Source of the DNA: Streptomyces sp. A012304 | GTDB lineage: Bacteria; Actinomycetota; Actinomycetes; Streptomycetales; Streptomycetaceae | Reading direction: 5' to 3' | Assembly: GCF_026008495.1 (NCBI RefSeq) | Contig: NZ_BQUN01000112.1 | Coordinates: 273,111 to 317,746, forward strand | DNA: 44,636 bases | Made by a program: the position numbers and the translations under genes | Notes under the pieces: model-generated | The model's database searches: none | Told to the model about the DNA's origin: nothing | Seen by the model: only the letters and a program-made list of their open reading frames with translations | Shown: positions 15,856 through 24,004 of the stretch, one piece after another | Layout of the letters: each line of letters starts with the position of its first letter | How positions within the stretch are numbered: the first letter of the stretch is position 1

Positions 15856-16202
15856 TCTCGGGCCGCGTCCAGCGCGTCGGCCCGCCTCGCCAGATCTGTG
15901 GCGATGTCGTCCCAGTCCGGGCCGTGCATCCACAGGTTCTCGGCGGCCTCCCGCAGGAGCGCCGGCTCGTCCGGCCGCTGCAGAAGCACCAGTCGATAGG
16001 CCAGATTCCGGATCCAGACCGGCAGATTGCCGTCCACGACGTGCGGGCAGAGCGCACGCAGCATGGCGAGGATCGACTCCGCGTCGGCGAACGTCAGCTC
16101 CTCGACGAAGTAGTGCTCCCGATGGTCGAGCCCGCACTGCGGGGCGGGCCGGTACTCGTCTCCATAGAGACACCGGGCGTGCTCCGTCAGAGTGCTGTGC
16201 AT
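15852..16202 (-). CDS. Hypothetical protein
   Basis: This 116-residue cytosolic protein is acidic and helix-rich. Its core is HREHYFVEELTFADAESILA and CPHVVDGNLPVWIRNLAYRL, and its C-terminus is DDIATDLARRADALDAARE. I do not recognise a characterised family. It reads like the actinobacterial small proteins annotated only as hypothetical. The ATG is preceded 7 nt away by TAGGCT (16210-16215), consistent with a leaderless message. It overlaps the downstream small gene by 4 nt. Confidence 0.75.
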   Translation of the reverse strand: MHSTLTEHARCLYGDEYRPAPQCGLDHREHYFVEELTFADAESILAMLRALCPHVVDGNLPVWIRNLAYRLVLLQRPDEPALLREAAENLWMHGPDWDDIATDLARRADALDAARE

Positions 16203-16357
16203 GACCTGGAGCCTACGGCGCCGCGAGCGGCCGGACGGAACCTGGTCGCCGTACGGGCCGAAGACCACCGTCGGAGGTGCCGGCGGGCGTGAGCCGACGG
16301 CCAGGCCGGGCGTCGCCGCGACGGGGCGGCAGCACCAGCGCCCTGACCAGCAGACGG

Positions 16358-16378
16358 CGCGGGCGGGGCCCGCCCGCG
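16358..16378 (-). terminator. GC-rich palindrome after the acyl-CoA ligase remnant
   Basis: The 10-bp arms CGCGGGCGGG and CCCGCCCGCG flank a single base, 40 nt past the stop of the minus-strand remnant. It is probably the surviving terminator of the lost ligase gene. The rest of 16203-16418 shows no gene. Confidence 0.5.
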
Positions 16379-16418
16379 TACCGGCGGCCGTTCGGGGCGT
16401 CGTACGGTGGCGCCGGGG

Positions 16419-16541
16419 TCAGCCGTCGCCACCGCCGCTCTCCGCGCGGAGCCGCTCCGCGATCCGGTGCCCGAGCGCCTTCTTGTCGATCTTCCCGACG
16501 GAGGTGCGCGGGAAGAGGCCCACGGCCTCCACCCGGTCCAC
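16419..16541 (-). pseudogene. 3'-terminal remnant of an AMP-binding acyl-CoA ligase gene
   Basis: The last 40 codons of an AMP-forming acyl-CoA synthetase are preserved in frame. LFPRTSVGKIDKKALGHRI contains the catalytic-lysine signature PRTSVGKIDKK of the C-terminal domain, followed by a natural stop. Upstream, an in-frame TAG (16545-16547) ends the homology two codons before the fragment, and unrelated sequence follows. The rest of a protein that normally exceeds 500 residues is missing. This is a clear deletion scar. Confidence 0.75.
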
Positions 16542-16542
16542 C

Positions 16543-16700
16543 AACTACTCGGTCGTCGACATGGTGGACCTACGCCCAGGGCGGCACCGAGCACACCCGC
16601 GGACTGACCTCCACCCTGCTGTCCACCACCGCGGTCCGCGCCGCGGAGATCCACCGCTCCCTGCTGGAGCGGCACAGCGCCACCGTCCGACCGGCCCACG
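16543..16700 (+). pseudogene. Remnant of an unrecognised gene, plus strand
   Basis: Starting at the ligase junction, one frame gives TNYSVVDMV. A shifted frame then gives TYAQGGTEHTRGLTSTLLST and TAVRAAEIHRSLLERHSATV before running into low-information sequence. The segment has coding-like codon use but lacks a start, and a frameshift is needed to read it through. It is probably the tail of a gene fused to the ligase fragment by deletion. The family is not recognised. Confidence 0.4.
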
Positions 16701-16796
16701 GTCTCACCGGCGACCGCCGACCGCCGCCGCGCCCTCGCCGTGCGCGGCGGCACGGCTCTATGGTGCGGGGACCGTCACCGTCGCGAGGGGTGGGAC

Positions 16797-17678
16797 ATGA
16801 CGCACGTCGAGGACGAGCTGACCGGCCAGCCGGAGTGCTGGGCCCGCGCCGCCGCCGAAGTGGCCCGGCACACACCACAGTTGCCACGACGGGGCGAGCG
16901 CGTCGCGTTCGTGGGATGCGGCACCTCGTACTTCATGGGCCGCGCCGCCGCAGCCCTGCGCGAGGGCGCCGGCCACGGAGAGAGCGACGCGTTCGCCGCC
17001 TCGGAGTTCCCCCACCTCCGCAGCTACGACCACGTCGTCGCCCTCACCCGCTCCGGCACCACCACCGAGGTCCTCGACCTGCTCGCCCGGCTGCGCGGAC
17101 GGACCCGCACGACCGCGATCACCGCCGACCCGCACACCCCCGTCAAGGACGCCGCCGACCACCTCGTGGTCCTGCCCTACGCCGACGAACGCTCCGTCGT
17201 CCAGACCCGCTTCGCCACCACCGCCCTCACCCTGCTCCGCGCCCACCTCGGCCTGCACACCGACTCCGTCGTCACCGACGCCCGTACCGCCCTCGCCGAG
17301 CCGCTGCCCGAACAGCTCCTCGGATGCGGCCAGTTCACCTTCCTGGGACGCGGCTGGACCGTCGGCCTGGCGCACGAGGCCGCGCTGAAGACGCGCGAAG
17401 CCGCACTGGCCTGGAGCGAGGCGTATCCCGCGATGGAGTACCGGCACGGCCCCATCAGCGTCACGACCGGCGGCTCGGCGACCTGGATGCTGGGCGACGC
17501 GCCCGACGGCCTCCCCGAAGAAGTCCGCGCCACCGGCGCGCTGTGGATCCCCGGCACACTGGACCCCCTCGCGGAACTGGTCCGCGCCCAGCGCCTGGCC
17601 GTCGCCCTGGCCGCCGCCCGGGGCCTGGACCCCGACCGGCCCCGCCACCTCACCCGCTCGGTGATCCTCGCCCCCTGA
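16797..17678 (+). CDS. SIS domain sugar-phosphate isomerase (AgaS/GlmS-isomerase-like)
   Basis: This 293-residue protein has two SIS halves. The first carries FVGCGTSYFMGRAA near residue 40 and LTRSGTTTEVLDLL near 84-97. The second carries HEAALKTREAALAWSEAY and EYRHGP, matching the GlmS isomerase lobe. The family isomerises or deaminates amino-sugar phosphates in the cytosol. The ATG follows a GAGGGG site. The next gene, a class II aldolase, begins 18 nt later, so the pair probably converts an (amino)hexose phosphate to a ketose phosphate and then cleaves it, as AgaS and AgaY do in galactosamine use. No PTS or kinase gene is nearby. Confidence 0.9.
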   Translation: MTHVEDELTGQPECWARAAAEVARHTPQLPRRGERVAFVGCGTSYFMGRAAAALREGAGHGESDAFAASEFPHLRSYDHVVALTRSGTTTEVLDLLARLRGRTRTTAITADPHTPVKDAADHLVVLPYADERSVVQTRFATTALTLLRAHLGLHTDSVVTDARTALAEPLPEQLLGCGQFTFLGRGWTVGLAHEAALKTREAALAWSEAYPAMEYRHGPISVTTGGSATWMLGDAPDGLPEEVRATGALWIPGTLDPLAELVRAQRLAVALAAARGLDPDRPRHLTRSVILAP

Positions 17679-17696
17679 CCGAGCGGAGGAGACACC

Positions 17697-18539
17697 GTGT
17701 CCCTCACCACCACCGGCGAGCTGGTCACCGGCGCCCACGCGGCCCGCACCGCCGTAGCCGCCTTCAACATCATCACGCTGGAACACGTGGAGGCCGTCAT
17801 CGCCGGCGCCGAGACCGCCGGCGCGCCCGTCGTCCTCCAGATCAGCGAGAACGCCGTCCGGTTCCGCCGGGGTCGCCCGCTCCCGCTCGCCCGCGCCGCC
17901 GTCACCGCTGCCGAACGGGCCGCCGTACCCGTCGCATTGCACCTCGACCACGTCCAGGACGACCGACTGCTCGTGCAGGCGGCGGACGCCGGCTTCAGCT
18001 CCGTGATGTACGACGCCTCCCGCCTGCCCTACGCCGAGAACCTCGCCGCGACCAGGTCCGCCGTCGACCGGGCACACGGTCAAGGCCTCTGGATCGAGGG
18101 CGAGTTGGGGGAGATCGGCGGGAAGGGGGCCCACGCGCCCGGCGCCCGCACCGACCCCGTTGAGGCCCGCGCGTTCGTCGCGGACTCGGGCGTCGACGCC
18201 CTGGCCGTCGCCATCGGCAGCGTCCACGCGATGACCACCCGCACGGCCACCCTCGACCACCATCTGCTCGAGCGGCTCGCCGCGGCCCTCGACGTGCCGC
18301 TCGTGCTGCACGGCTCCTCCGGCGTCCCGGACCACGAGCTGCGCGCGGCCGTGGCCGGCGGCATCGCCAAGGTCAACATCGGCACCGCCCTCAACCAGGC
18401 GCTGACCGGCGCGATCAGGGAGCACCTCGACGCACACCCGGACGCGGTCGACCCCCGCACCTACCTGAGCGCGGGCCGGGAGGCGATGGCCCGGACCGTC
18501 GAGCACATCCTCACCGGGGTGGGGCTCACCCCCGCCTGA
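17697..18539 (+). CDS. Class II fructose/tagatose-bisphosphate aldolase family protein
   Basis: This 280-residue protein is a zinc-dependent class II aldolase of the GatY/KbaY/FBA type. AAFNIITLEHVEAVI opens the barrel, HLDHVQD supplies zinc and catalytic residues near 82-88, EGELGEIGGKG follows, and VLHGSSGVPDHELRAAVAGG and IAKVNIGTAL carry the phosphate-binding and zinc histidine region. AIGSVHA stands where GTxHG is usual, a small deviation near a zinc ligand. The GTG has a GGAGGA site. It is in an operon with the SIS isomerase. Its 3' end overlaps the convergent methyltransferase gene by 14 nt. Substrate choice between tagatose and fructose type is open. Confidence 0.92.
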   Translation: MSLTTTGELVTGAHAARTAVAAFNIITLEHVEAVIAGAETAGAPVVLQISENAVRFRRGRPLPLARAAVTAAERAAVPVALHLDHVQDDRLLVQAADAGFSSVMYDASRLPYAENLAATRSAVDRAHGQGLWIEGELGEIGGKGAHAPGARTDPVEARAFVADSGVDALAVAIGSVHAMTTRTATLDHHLLERLAAALDVPLVLHGSSGVPDHELRAAVAGGIAKVNIGTALNQALTGAIREHLDAHPDAVDPRTYLSAGREAMARTVEHILTGVGLTPA

Positions 18540-19698
18540 CCGCCTTCAACACCACGAACTTCCGGTCACCGGCGACCAGTTCACCATTGCCGAACAGGCG
18601 CCGCAGCTTCACGTGGTAGCCCAGGTGCCGGTTGCCCACGACCCACAGCTCCCCGCCCGGCCGCAACGCGCGCCGCGCCCCGGTGAACATCCGCCACGCG
18701 GTGGCGTCCGTCGTCGCCTGGTGGGAGTGGAACGGCGGGTTGTTCAGCACCACGTCCACACTGCCGTCGGGCACCCCCGCCAGCCCGTCCCCGACCCGGA
18801 ACTCGGCGTGCCCCGGCACCCCGTTCGCCTTGTACGTCGCCTCCGCCGAGGCCACCGCCTGGAACGACTCGTCGGTGAACAGCACCTCGGCCCCCGGGTC
18901 GGCCAGCGCCACCGCCGTCCCGACGATGCCGTTGCCGCAGCCCAGGTCGACCACCCGCCGGGCGCCGCGCGTCCGCGGCAGGTGCCCCAGGAAGAACCGG
19001 GTGCCGATGTCGAGCCGGTCCGCGCAGAACACCCCCGCGTGGTTGACGACCGGCCGGCCGGACAGCGGCCCGAGGCCGTCGGGGAGGTCGTAGCGGTACG
19101 GCCAGGGATTGGCCGGGCGCTCCAGCGACGGGTCCGGGGCGCAGAAGATCAGCCGGGCCTTCTGCTCGGCCAGGGAGGTCCGGGTGGGGCCGAGGATCCG
19201 CTCGAAGAGCCGCAGCGTCGAGGTGTGGATCTCCTTCACCATGCTGGTGCCGACGACGACCGTCCCCGCGTGCACGGCGGGCGCGAGCCGCAGCAGCTGG
19301 TCCTCCAGCAGCGCGAGGCTCTTCGGCACCCGTACCAGCAGCACGTCGACCCGCCCGGGCGGCGGGTCCTGGGTGGTGAGCAGCCGCACCGAACCGGGCT
19401 CGACACCGTTGCGGGCGAGGTTCGCCCGGGTCGCCTCCTGCCCGAGCCAGGAGTCGGTGATCTGCGCCGGCCGGCCGTCCTCCAGCCGCGCCGGCCGGTG
19501 CGCCGCGAGCGCCGTGACCAGCGCGCCCCAGCGGTCGCCGAGCACCACGACCGTCCCGGACAGCGGCAGCTCCCGCTCGGCGAGGTGCCGCAGCAGATAC
19601 GCGTCGGCGGCGTCCCAGGCACGCAGCCTGTCGCGTGGATCCTCGGGGTGGCGGGCCAGCGCGAGCCGGCCCCACGGCGTCGTCATACGGTCGTCCAT
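18526..19698 (-). CDS. RsmC/RlmG-type rRNA guanine-N2 methyltransferase
   Basis: This 390-residue protein has an N-terminal non-catalytic half and a C-terminal Rossmann methyltransferase. Motif I is VVDLGCGNGIVG near residue 246, and the catalytic NPPFHSH near 315 is the hallmark of the N2-guanine rRNA methyltransferases RsmC and RlmG. Two ATG codons four codons apart could serve as start; neither has a clear ribosome binding site, and a TAGCCT hexamer lies 9 nt before the first. The target base in 16S or 23S rRNA cannot be decided from this sequence. Confidence 0.92.
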   Translation of the reverse strand: MDDRMTTPWGRLALARHPEDPRDRLRAWDAADAYLLRHLAERELPLSGTVVVLGDRWGALVTALAAHRPARLEDGRPAQITDSWLGQEATRANLARNGVEPGSVRLLTTQDPPPGRVDVLLVRVPKSLALLEDQLLRLAPAVHAGTVVVGTSMVKEIHTSTLRLFERILGPTRTSLAEQKARLIFCAPDPSLERPANPWPYRYDLPDGLGPLSGRPVVNHAGVFCADRLDIGTRFFLGHLPRTRGARRVVDLGCGNGIVGTAVALADPGAEVLFTDESFQAVASAEATYKANGVPGHAEFRVGDGLAGVPDGSVDVVLNNPPFHSHQATTDATAWRMFTGARRALRPGGELWVVGNRHLGYHVKLRRLFGNGELVAGDRKFVVLKAVRRG

Positions 19699-19753
19699 CG
19701 TGGGTCAAGGCTAGCCGAGTCGCAGCTCAGACCCGGTGGGGGAGGATGGGGCC

Positions 19754-20416
19754 ATGGACAGCGAGCTGTTTCCCCGGGAACGCGCTCGGATCGCCCCGGG
19801 CGCGGTGCACGTGCCCGACTGGCTGGACGCGGCCCGCCAGCGGGAGCTGCTGGAGGCCTGCCGGGCGTGGGCCCGGCCGCCCGCCGGCCTGCGCACCGTC
19901 CGCACCCCCGGCGGCGGCACGATGACCGCCCGCCAGGTCTGCCTCGGCCGGCACTGGTACCCCTACGGCTACGCCCGCACGGCCGTCGACGGCGACGGCG
20001 CGCCCGTGAAGCCCTTCCCGGCCTGGCTCGGCGACCTGGGCAGGCGCGCGGTGGCCGACGCGCTCGGGCCGGAGCACGTCGGCCCGGCGGCGTACGACAT
20101 CGCACTGATCAACTTCTACGACGGCGACGCCCGCATGGGCATGCACCGCGACGCCGACGAGCGGTCCGACGCGCCCGTGGTCTCCCTCAGCCTCGGCGAC
20201 ACCTGCGTCTTCCGCTTCGGAAACACCGAGACCCGTACCCGCCCCTACACCGACGTGGAGCTGCGCAGCGGTGACCTGTTCGTGTTCGGCGGGCCGTCCC
20301 GGCTCGCCCACCACGGGGTGCCGCGGGTCCTTCCGGGGACGGCCCCCGGGGGGCTCGGGCTGACCGGGCGGCTGAACGTGACCCTGCGCGTCAGTGGCTT
20401 CCCGGACGCCACCTGA
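19754..20416 (+). CDS. AlkB-type alpha-ketoglutarate-dependent dioxygenase
   Basis: This is a 220-residue Fe(II)/2-oxoglutarate oxygenase of the AlkB family, expected to reverse alkylation damage in nucleic acids by oxidative demethylation. Iron ligands are visible in MHRDADE near residue 130 and in LAHHGVPR near 179. 2-Oxoglutarate-binding arginines are in RLNVTLR near the C-terminus, and the family segment INFYDGDARMG precedes the first histidine. The ATG is preferred over an in-frame GTG six codons earlier because GGAGG lies 8 nt before it. Divergent from the methyltransferase gene. Confidence 0.95.
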   Translation: MDSELFPRERARIAPGAVHVPDWLDAARQRELLEACRAWARPPAGLRTVRTPGGGTMTARQVCLGRHWYPYGYARTAVDGDGAPVKPFPAWLGDLGRRAVADALGPEHVGPAAYDIALINFYDGDARMGMHRDADERSDAPVVSLSLGDTCVFRFGNTETRTRPYTDVELRSGDLFVFGGPSRLAHHGVPRVLPGTAPGGLGLTGRLNVTLRVSGFPDAT

Positions 20417-20444
20417 CCGAACGGATCATGGGAGACTCCCCCTC

Positions 20445-21689
20445 ATGAGCGGCAAGGCGGACCCCCGGCAGGCGGGGGATGGGACCACCTCGAGGGCGCG
20501 GCTGGACCGAGGGCGCGGAGCGCTCGGGCCCGCGTTGGAGCTCGTGCACACCGGGCGGGCCCCCACGCGCGCGGTGCTCACCGCCGAACTGGGCGTCACC
20601 CGCGCCACGGCCGGCGCGGTCGCCGCCGAACTGGAGGCGCTCGGCCTGATCCGGGTCGACGCGCGGCCCGCGGCGGCGGCCGGCTCCCAGGGCCGCCCCT
20701 CGCACCGCCTGGAACTCGCCGAGGACGGACCCGTCGCCCTCGCCGCCCAGGTGCACGCCGACGGGTTCCGGGCCGCGCTGGTCGGCCTGGGCGGGAAGAT
20801 CGTCGCCACCACGCCCGGCTGCGAGACCGTCGACGCCGACCCGGCGAAGGTGCTCGCCACCGTCGTGGAGGCCGGCGCCGAACTGCTGCGCGACACCGGC
20901 CGCCGCTGCGTGGGCGCCGGACTTGCCGTGCCGTCCGCGGTCGCCGAGCCCGAGGGCCTGGCCCTGAACCCGCTGCACGTGGCCTGGCCGGTGGGGGCAC
21001 CGGTGCGCGAGATCTTCGCCGAGCGGGTCCGCGCGGCCGGCCTCACCGGCCCCGTCTTCGCCGCCAACGACGTCAACCTCGCCGCCCTCGCCGAACACCG
21101 GCACGGTGCCGGACGCGGTGCCCGCGACCTGCTGTGCGTGGCCACCGGGCACCGGGGTGTCGGCGGCGCGCTCGTTCTGGACGGCCGTCTGCACACCGGC
21201 AGTTCGGGCCTCGCGCTCGAAGTGGGGCACCTCACCGTCAACCCCGAGGGCCGCCCCTGCCACTGCGGCAGCCGCGGCTGCCTGGACGTCGAGGCCGATC
21301 CGCTCGCCCTCCTCACCACCGCCGGCCGTGCACGCGGCCCCGAGGGATCCCTGCTCCAGCAGGCCAACGAGCTGATCCGCGAGGAGTACGCCGACCCGGT
21401 CGTGCGCACGGCCACCGAGGCCCTCATCGACCGCCTCGGCCTCGGTCTCGCCGGTCTGGTCAACATCCTCAACCCGGACCGCATCATCCTCGGCGGCCTG
21501 CACCGCACCCTCCTCGACACCGACCCCGACCGCCTCCGCGCGGTCGTGGCCGACCGCAGCCTGTGGGGACGCAGCGGCGGCGTCCCCATCCTCTCCTGCA
21601 CCCTCGACCACAACAGCCTGGTCGGCGCGGCGGAACTGGCCTGGCAGCCGGTGCTGGACGACCCGCTGGCGGCGCTGAGCGGGGTGTGA
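20445..21689 (+). CDS. ROK family transcriptional regulator
   Basis: This 414-residue NagC/XylR-like protein has an N-terminal winged helix (about residues 20-75, with RAVLTAELGVTRATAGAVAA) and a C-terminal sugar-kinase-like ROK domain. The zinc-binding motif PCHCGSRGCLDVEADP is intact, and LALEVGHLTVNPEGR precedes it. ROK regulators bind a sugar or sugar phosphate and repress or activate catabolic genes. No sugar operon is directly adjacent; the SIS/aldolase pair 2 kb away is a possible but unproven target. Start: ATG with GGGAG about 10 nt upstream, 28 nt after the AlkB gene. Confidence 0.93.
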   Translation: MSGKADPRQAGDGTTSRARLDRGRGALGPALELVHTGRAPTRAVLTAELGVTRATAGAVAAELEALGLIRVDARPAAAAGSQGRPSHRLELAEDGPVALAAQVHADGFRAALVGLGGKIVATTPGCETVDADPAKVLATVVEAGAELLRDTGRRCVGAGLAVPSAVAEPEGLALNPLHVAWPVGAPVREIFAERVRAAGLTGPVFAANDVNLAALAEHRHGAGRGARDLLCVATGHRGVGGALVLDGRLHTGSSGLALEVGHLTVNPEGRPCHCGSRGCLDVEADPLALLTTAGRARGPEGSLLQQANELIREEYADPVVRTATEALIDRLGLGLAGLVNILNPDRIILGGLHRTLLDTDPDRLRAVVADRSLWGRSGGVPILSCTLDHNSLVGAAELAWQPVLDDPLAALSGV

Positions 21690-21799
21690 GGCCGGTGCGC
21701 CCGCCGCCGAGGTGATCCTTCGTATGCTGCATGCCTGGGCGGCCGGGTGCTCGTCCGGCCCCGCCTCGAAGCAAGCGCACCGGCAGGAGAGTTGACGTC

Positions 21800-22696
21800 A
21801 TGACCGACAAGCTCATCGTGAGCGTCCTGGGCACCGGCATCATGGGCGCCGCGATGGCCCGCAACCTCGCCCGCGCCGGACACACCGTCCGCGCCTGGAA
21901 CCGCACCCGCGCCAAGGCCGAGCCGCTGACCGCCGACGGCGTCACCGTCACCGGGACCCCCGCCGAGGCGGTGCGGGGCGCCGACGCCGTCCTGACCATG
22001 GTGTACGACGGTCCCGCCGCCCTGGAGGCGATGCGCGAGGCCGCTCCCGCACTGCGTCCCGGCGTCGCGTGGGTGCAGTCGACGACGGCGGGCATCGACG
22101 CGATCGGGGAGCTGGCGGCCTTCGCGCGCGAGCACGGCCTGGTGTTCTTCGACGCGCCGGTCCTCGGCACCCGGCAGCCCGCCGAGGCCGGCCGGCTGAC
22201 CGTGCTGGCGGCCGGCCCCACCGAGCACCGCGACGCGGTGAACCCCGTCCTGGACGCGGTGGGTGCCCGCACGGTGTGGACCGGCGAGGACGGCGCGGCG
22301 GGCAGCGCGACCCGGCTGAAGCTGGTCGCCAACAGCTGGGTGATCGCGGCCACCGCCGCGGCCGGCGAGGTCCTGGCCCTGTCCGAAGGGCTCGGCGTGG
22401 ATCCGCACGCCTTCTTCGAGCTGATCGCCGACGGCCCCCTGGACATGGGCTACCTGCGGGCGAAGGCAAGCCTCGTCCTGGAGGACCGGCTCACGCCCGC
22501 CCAGTTCGGCGTGGCGACCGCCGCGAAGGACGCCCGTCTGATCGTCGAGGCCGGCGAGAGCGCCGGAGTCCGTCTGGACGTGGCGGCCGCGAGCGCCGAG
22601 CGCCTGGAGCGGGCCGCGGCCCAGGGCCACGCCGAGGAGGACATGGCCGCCGCCTACTTCGCCAGCTTCGACGACCAGCCCTCCGAGAACGGCTGA
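21800..22696 (+). CDS. NAD(P)-dependent beta-hydroxyacid dehydrogenase
   Basis: This is a 298-residue member of the 3-hydroxyisobutyrate/6-phosphogluconate dehydrogenase-like family. The Rossmann motif VLGTGIMGAAMARNLARAGH lies at about residues 9-28. The substrate-binding STTAGID replaces the usual STxSP pattern, and the catalytic lysine is in ATRLKLVANSWV near 176. Such enzymes oxidise or reduce beta-hydroxyacids or semialdehydes in the cytosol; the substrate here is unknown. The ATG follows CAGGAGA with good spacing. It converges on the DUF1272 gene, 19 nt away. Confidence 0.94.
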   Translation: MTDKLIVSVLGTGIMGAAMARNLARAGHTVRAWNRTRAKAEPLTADGVTVTGTPAEAVRGADAVLTMVYDGPAALEAMREAAPALRPGVAWVQSTTAGIDAIGELAAFAREHGLVFFDAPVLGTRQPAEAGRLTVLAAGPTEHRDAVNPVLDAVGARTVWTGEDGAAGSATRLKLVANSWVIAATAAAGEVLALSEGLGVDPHAFFELIADGPLDMGYLRAKASLVLEDRLTPAQFGVATAAKDARLIVEAGESAGVRLDVAAASAERLERAAAQGHAEEDMAAAYFASFDDQPSENG

Positions 22697-22715
22697 GGGG
22701 CCGGGCCCGTCGCCG

Positions 22716-22901
22716 TCACGCCGGCAGCGCGCGGCGGGGCCGGGCCACCAACTCGCCGCCGCAGTTGGGGCAGACGGTGCTCATGGCCTTGCCGCACGGC
22801 ACGCAGAAGGTGCACTCGTACGAGCAGATCAGGGCCGGCGCGTCGTGCGGCAGGGCGGCCGTCGTACAGCGCTCGCAGCGGTCGCGCATCTCCAGGGCCA
22901 T
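22716..22901 (-). CDS. DUF1272 small zinc-ribbon-like protein
   Basis: This 61-residue protein has three pairs of cysteines: CERC, ECTFCVPC and CPNC. The DUF1272 signature ICSYECTFCVPCGKAM is followed by CPNCGGELVARPRR. It probably binds one or two zinc ions. Its function is unknown, although members often lie near stress or metal genes. The ATG has AAGGAG 9 nt upstream. The region 22902-23095 beyond it holds no gene. Confidence 0.93.
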   Translation of the reverse strand: MALEMRDRCERCTTAALPHDAPALICSYECTFCVPCGKAMSTVCPNCGGELVARPRRALPA

Positions 22902-23095
22902 CGGCGTACTGCTCCTTCGGCGGGGTGAGGTGTGGTCGTACTAATCGTGACCCGGCCGCGGACGGCCGGCAGCGTCACGTCAGGTCAAAGATCAACACGA
23001 TCGGGCCACCTCGGGGCGGCACGAGCCCGCGGCGGGGACGAAGACGCGTGTCGCGTGTGCGGTCGGCGCGGTGGCGCGGCGGAGATCGCGCGCGC

Positions 23096-24004
23096 TCAGC
23101 GCCACTCCACCGCGAAGGCACGCCCGGGATTCTCCGTGAGGACACGCGCCACCAGCTCCTCGCCCACGGCGAGAGCGAGCCGGGGCCGCACCCGGCGCAG
23201 CAGATACGGCATCCCCGGGCCGCCGTCGACCGACCGGGCCGCCGCGGTCGTCGTGTCACCGCCCAGCAGCAGACGGTCGCCGTGACCGGCCTCCGCCAGC
23301 GCCCGTACGGCCTCCGGCATCCGCCAGTCCGTGGCGTGATGAGCGCGGGACGGGCCGTCGAACGCCAGGTAGCAGCCCGCCTCCGCCGCCTGCCGGTGCA
23401 CCACGGGGTCGGGGCAGCGGTTGAGATGCCCGAGCACCACCCGCCCCGGCGGCACGCCCCGCTCCCCGCACAGCACGTCCAGCACGTCGAGTGCGCCGGT
23501 GCCCAGTTCCAGGTGGACGGCGATCGGCGCGCCCGTCGCGTGGTGGGCCTCGGCGGCCGCGGCCATGGTCCAGCGGGCGTGCGCGTCGAGGGTGTGGAAC
23601 CCGCCCGCGACCTTGACGAACCCGGCCCGCACCCCCGATGTGCCGATGCCGTCGGTCAGTTCGGCCACGAACACCTCGGCGAGGCGCCCGCGCAGCCCGG
23701 CGAGCGTCCCCTCGGTGTAGTGGACGTCCTGGTGCAGCCCGGTCGCGGCGACGATGTGCACGCCGGTCTCCCGGGACAGCGCCGGCAGTTCGGCGGCCCG
23801 CCGCCCCATCCCGTACGGCGTCCACTGCGCCACGGCCCCGCCGCCCTGTTCGCGGAACGCGGCGAGTTCCGCCCGCGCCGCCGACCTGCTCCGCAGCTCC
23901 TGTCCGGGCAGTCGGGGACTGGCGAGGAACAGATGGTCGTGCGCGTCGCACACGCCCAGTCGCCCGGGCGGCACGTCCCCGAGCACCGTACGGACCGTGC
24001 TCAC
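23096..24004 (-). CDS. Phosphotriesterase-family metal-dependent hydrolase (lactonase-like)
   Basis: This protein of about 302 residues has a TIM-barrel metal-hydrolase fold. CDAHDHLFL gives the HxH pair near residue 22, AGFVKVAGG the lysine expected to be carbamylated, AVHLELG and VVLGHLNRCPD later histidines, and LLLGGDTTTA the final aspartate. The family cleaves lactones or phosphotriesters. GTG at 24004 overlaps the upstream stop as GTGA; GTG at 24007 is also possible. It is the last gene of a three-gene TetR-controlled operon, so its substrate is probably the inducer or a related xenobiotic or signal lactone. That link is inference. Confidence 0.9.
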   Translation of the reverse strand: MSTVRTVLGDVPPGRLGVCDAHDHLFLASPRLPGQELRSRSAARAELAAFREQGGGAVAQWTPYGMGRRAAELPALSRETGVHIVAATGLHQDVHYTEGTLAGLRGRLAEVFVAELTDGIGTSGVRAGFVKVAGGFHTLDAHARWTMAAAAEAHHATGAPIAVHLELGTGALDVLDVLCGERGVPPGRVVLGHLNRCPDPVVHRQAAEAGCYLAFDGPSRAHHATDWRMPEAVRALAEAGHGDRLLLGGDTTTAAARSVDGGPGMPYLLRRVRPRLALAVGEELVARVLTENPGRAFAVEWR

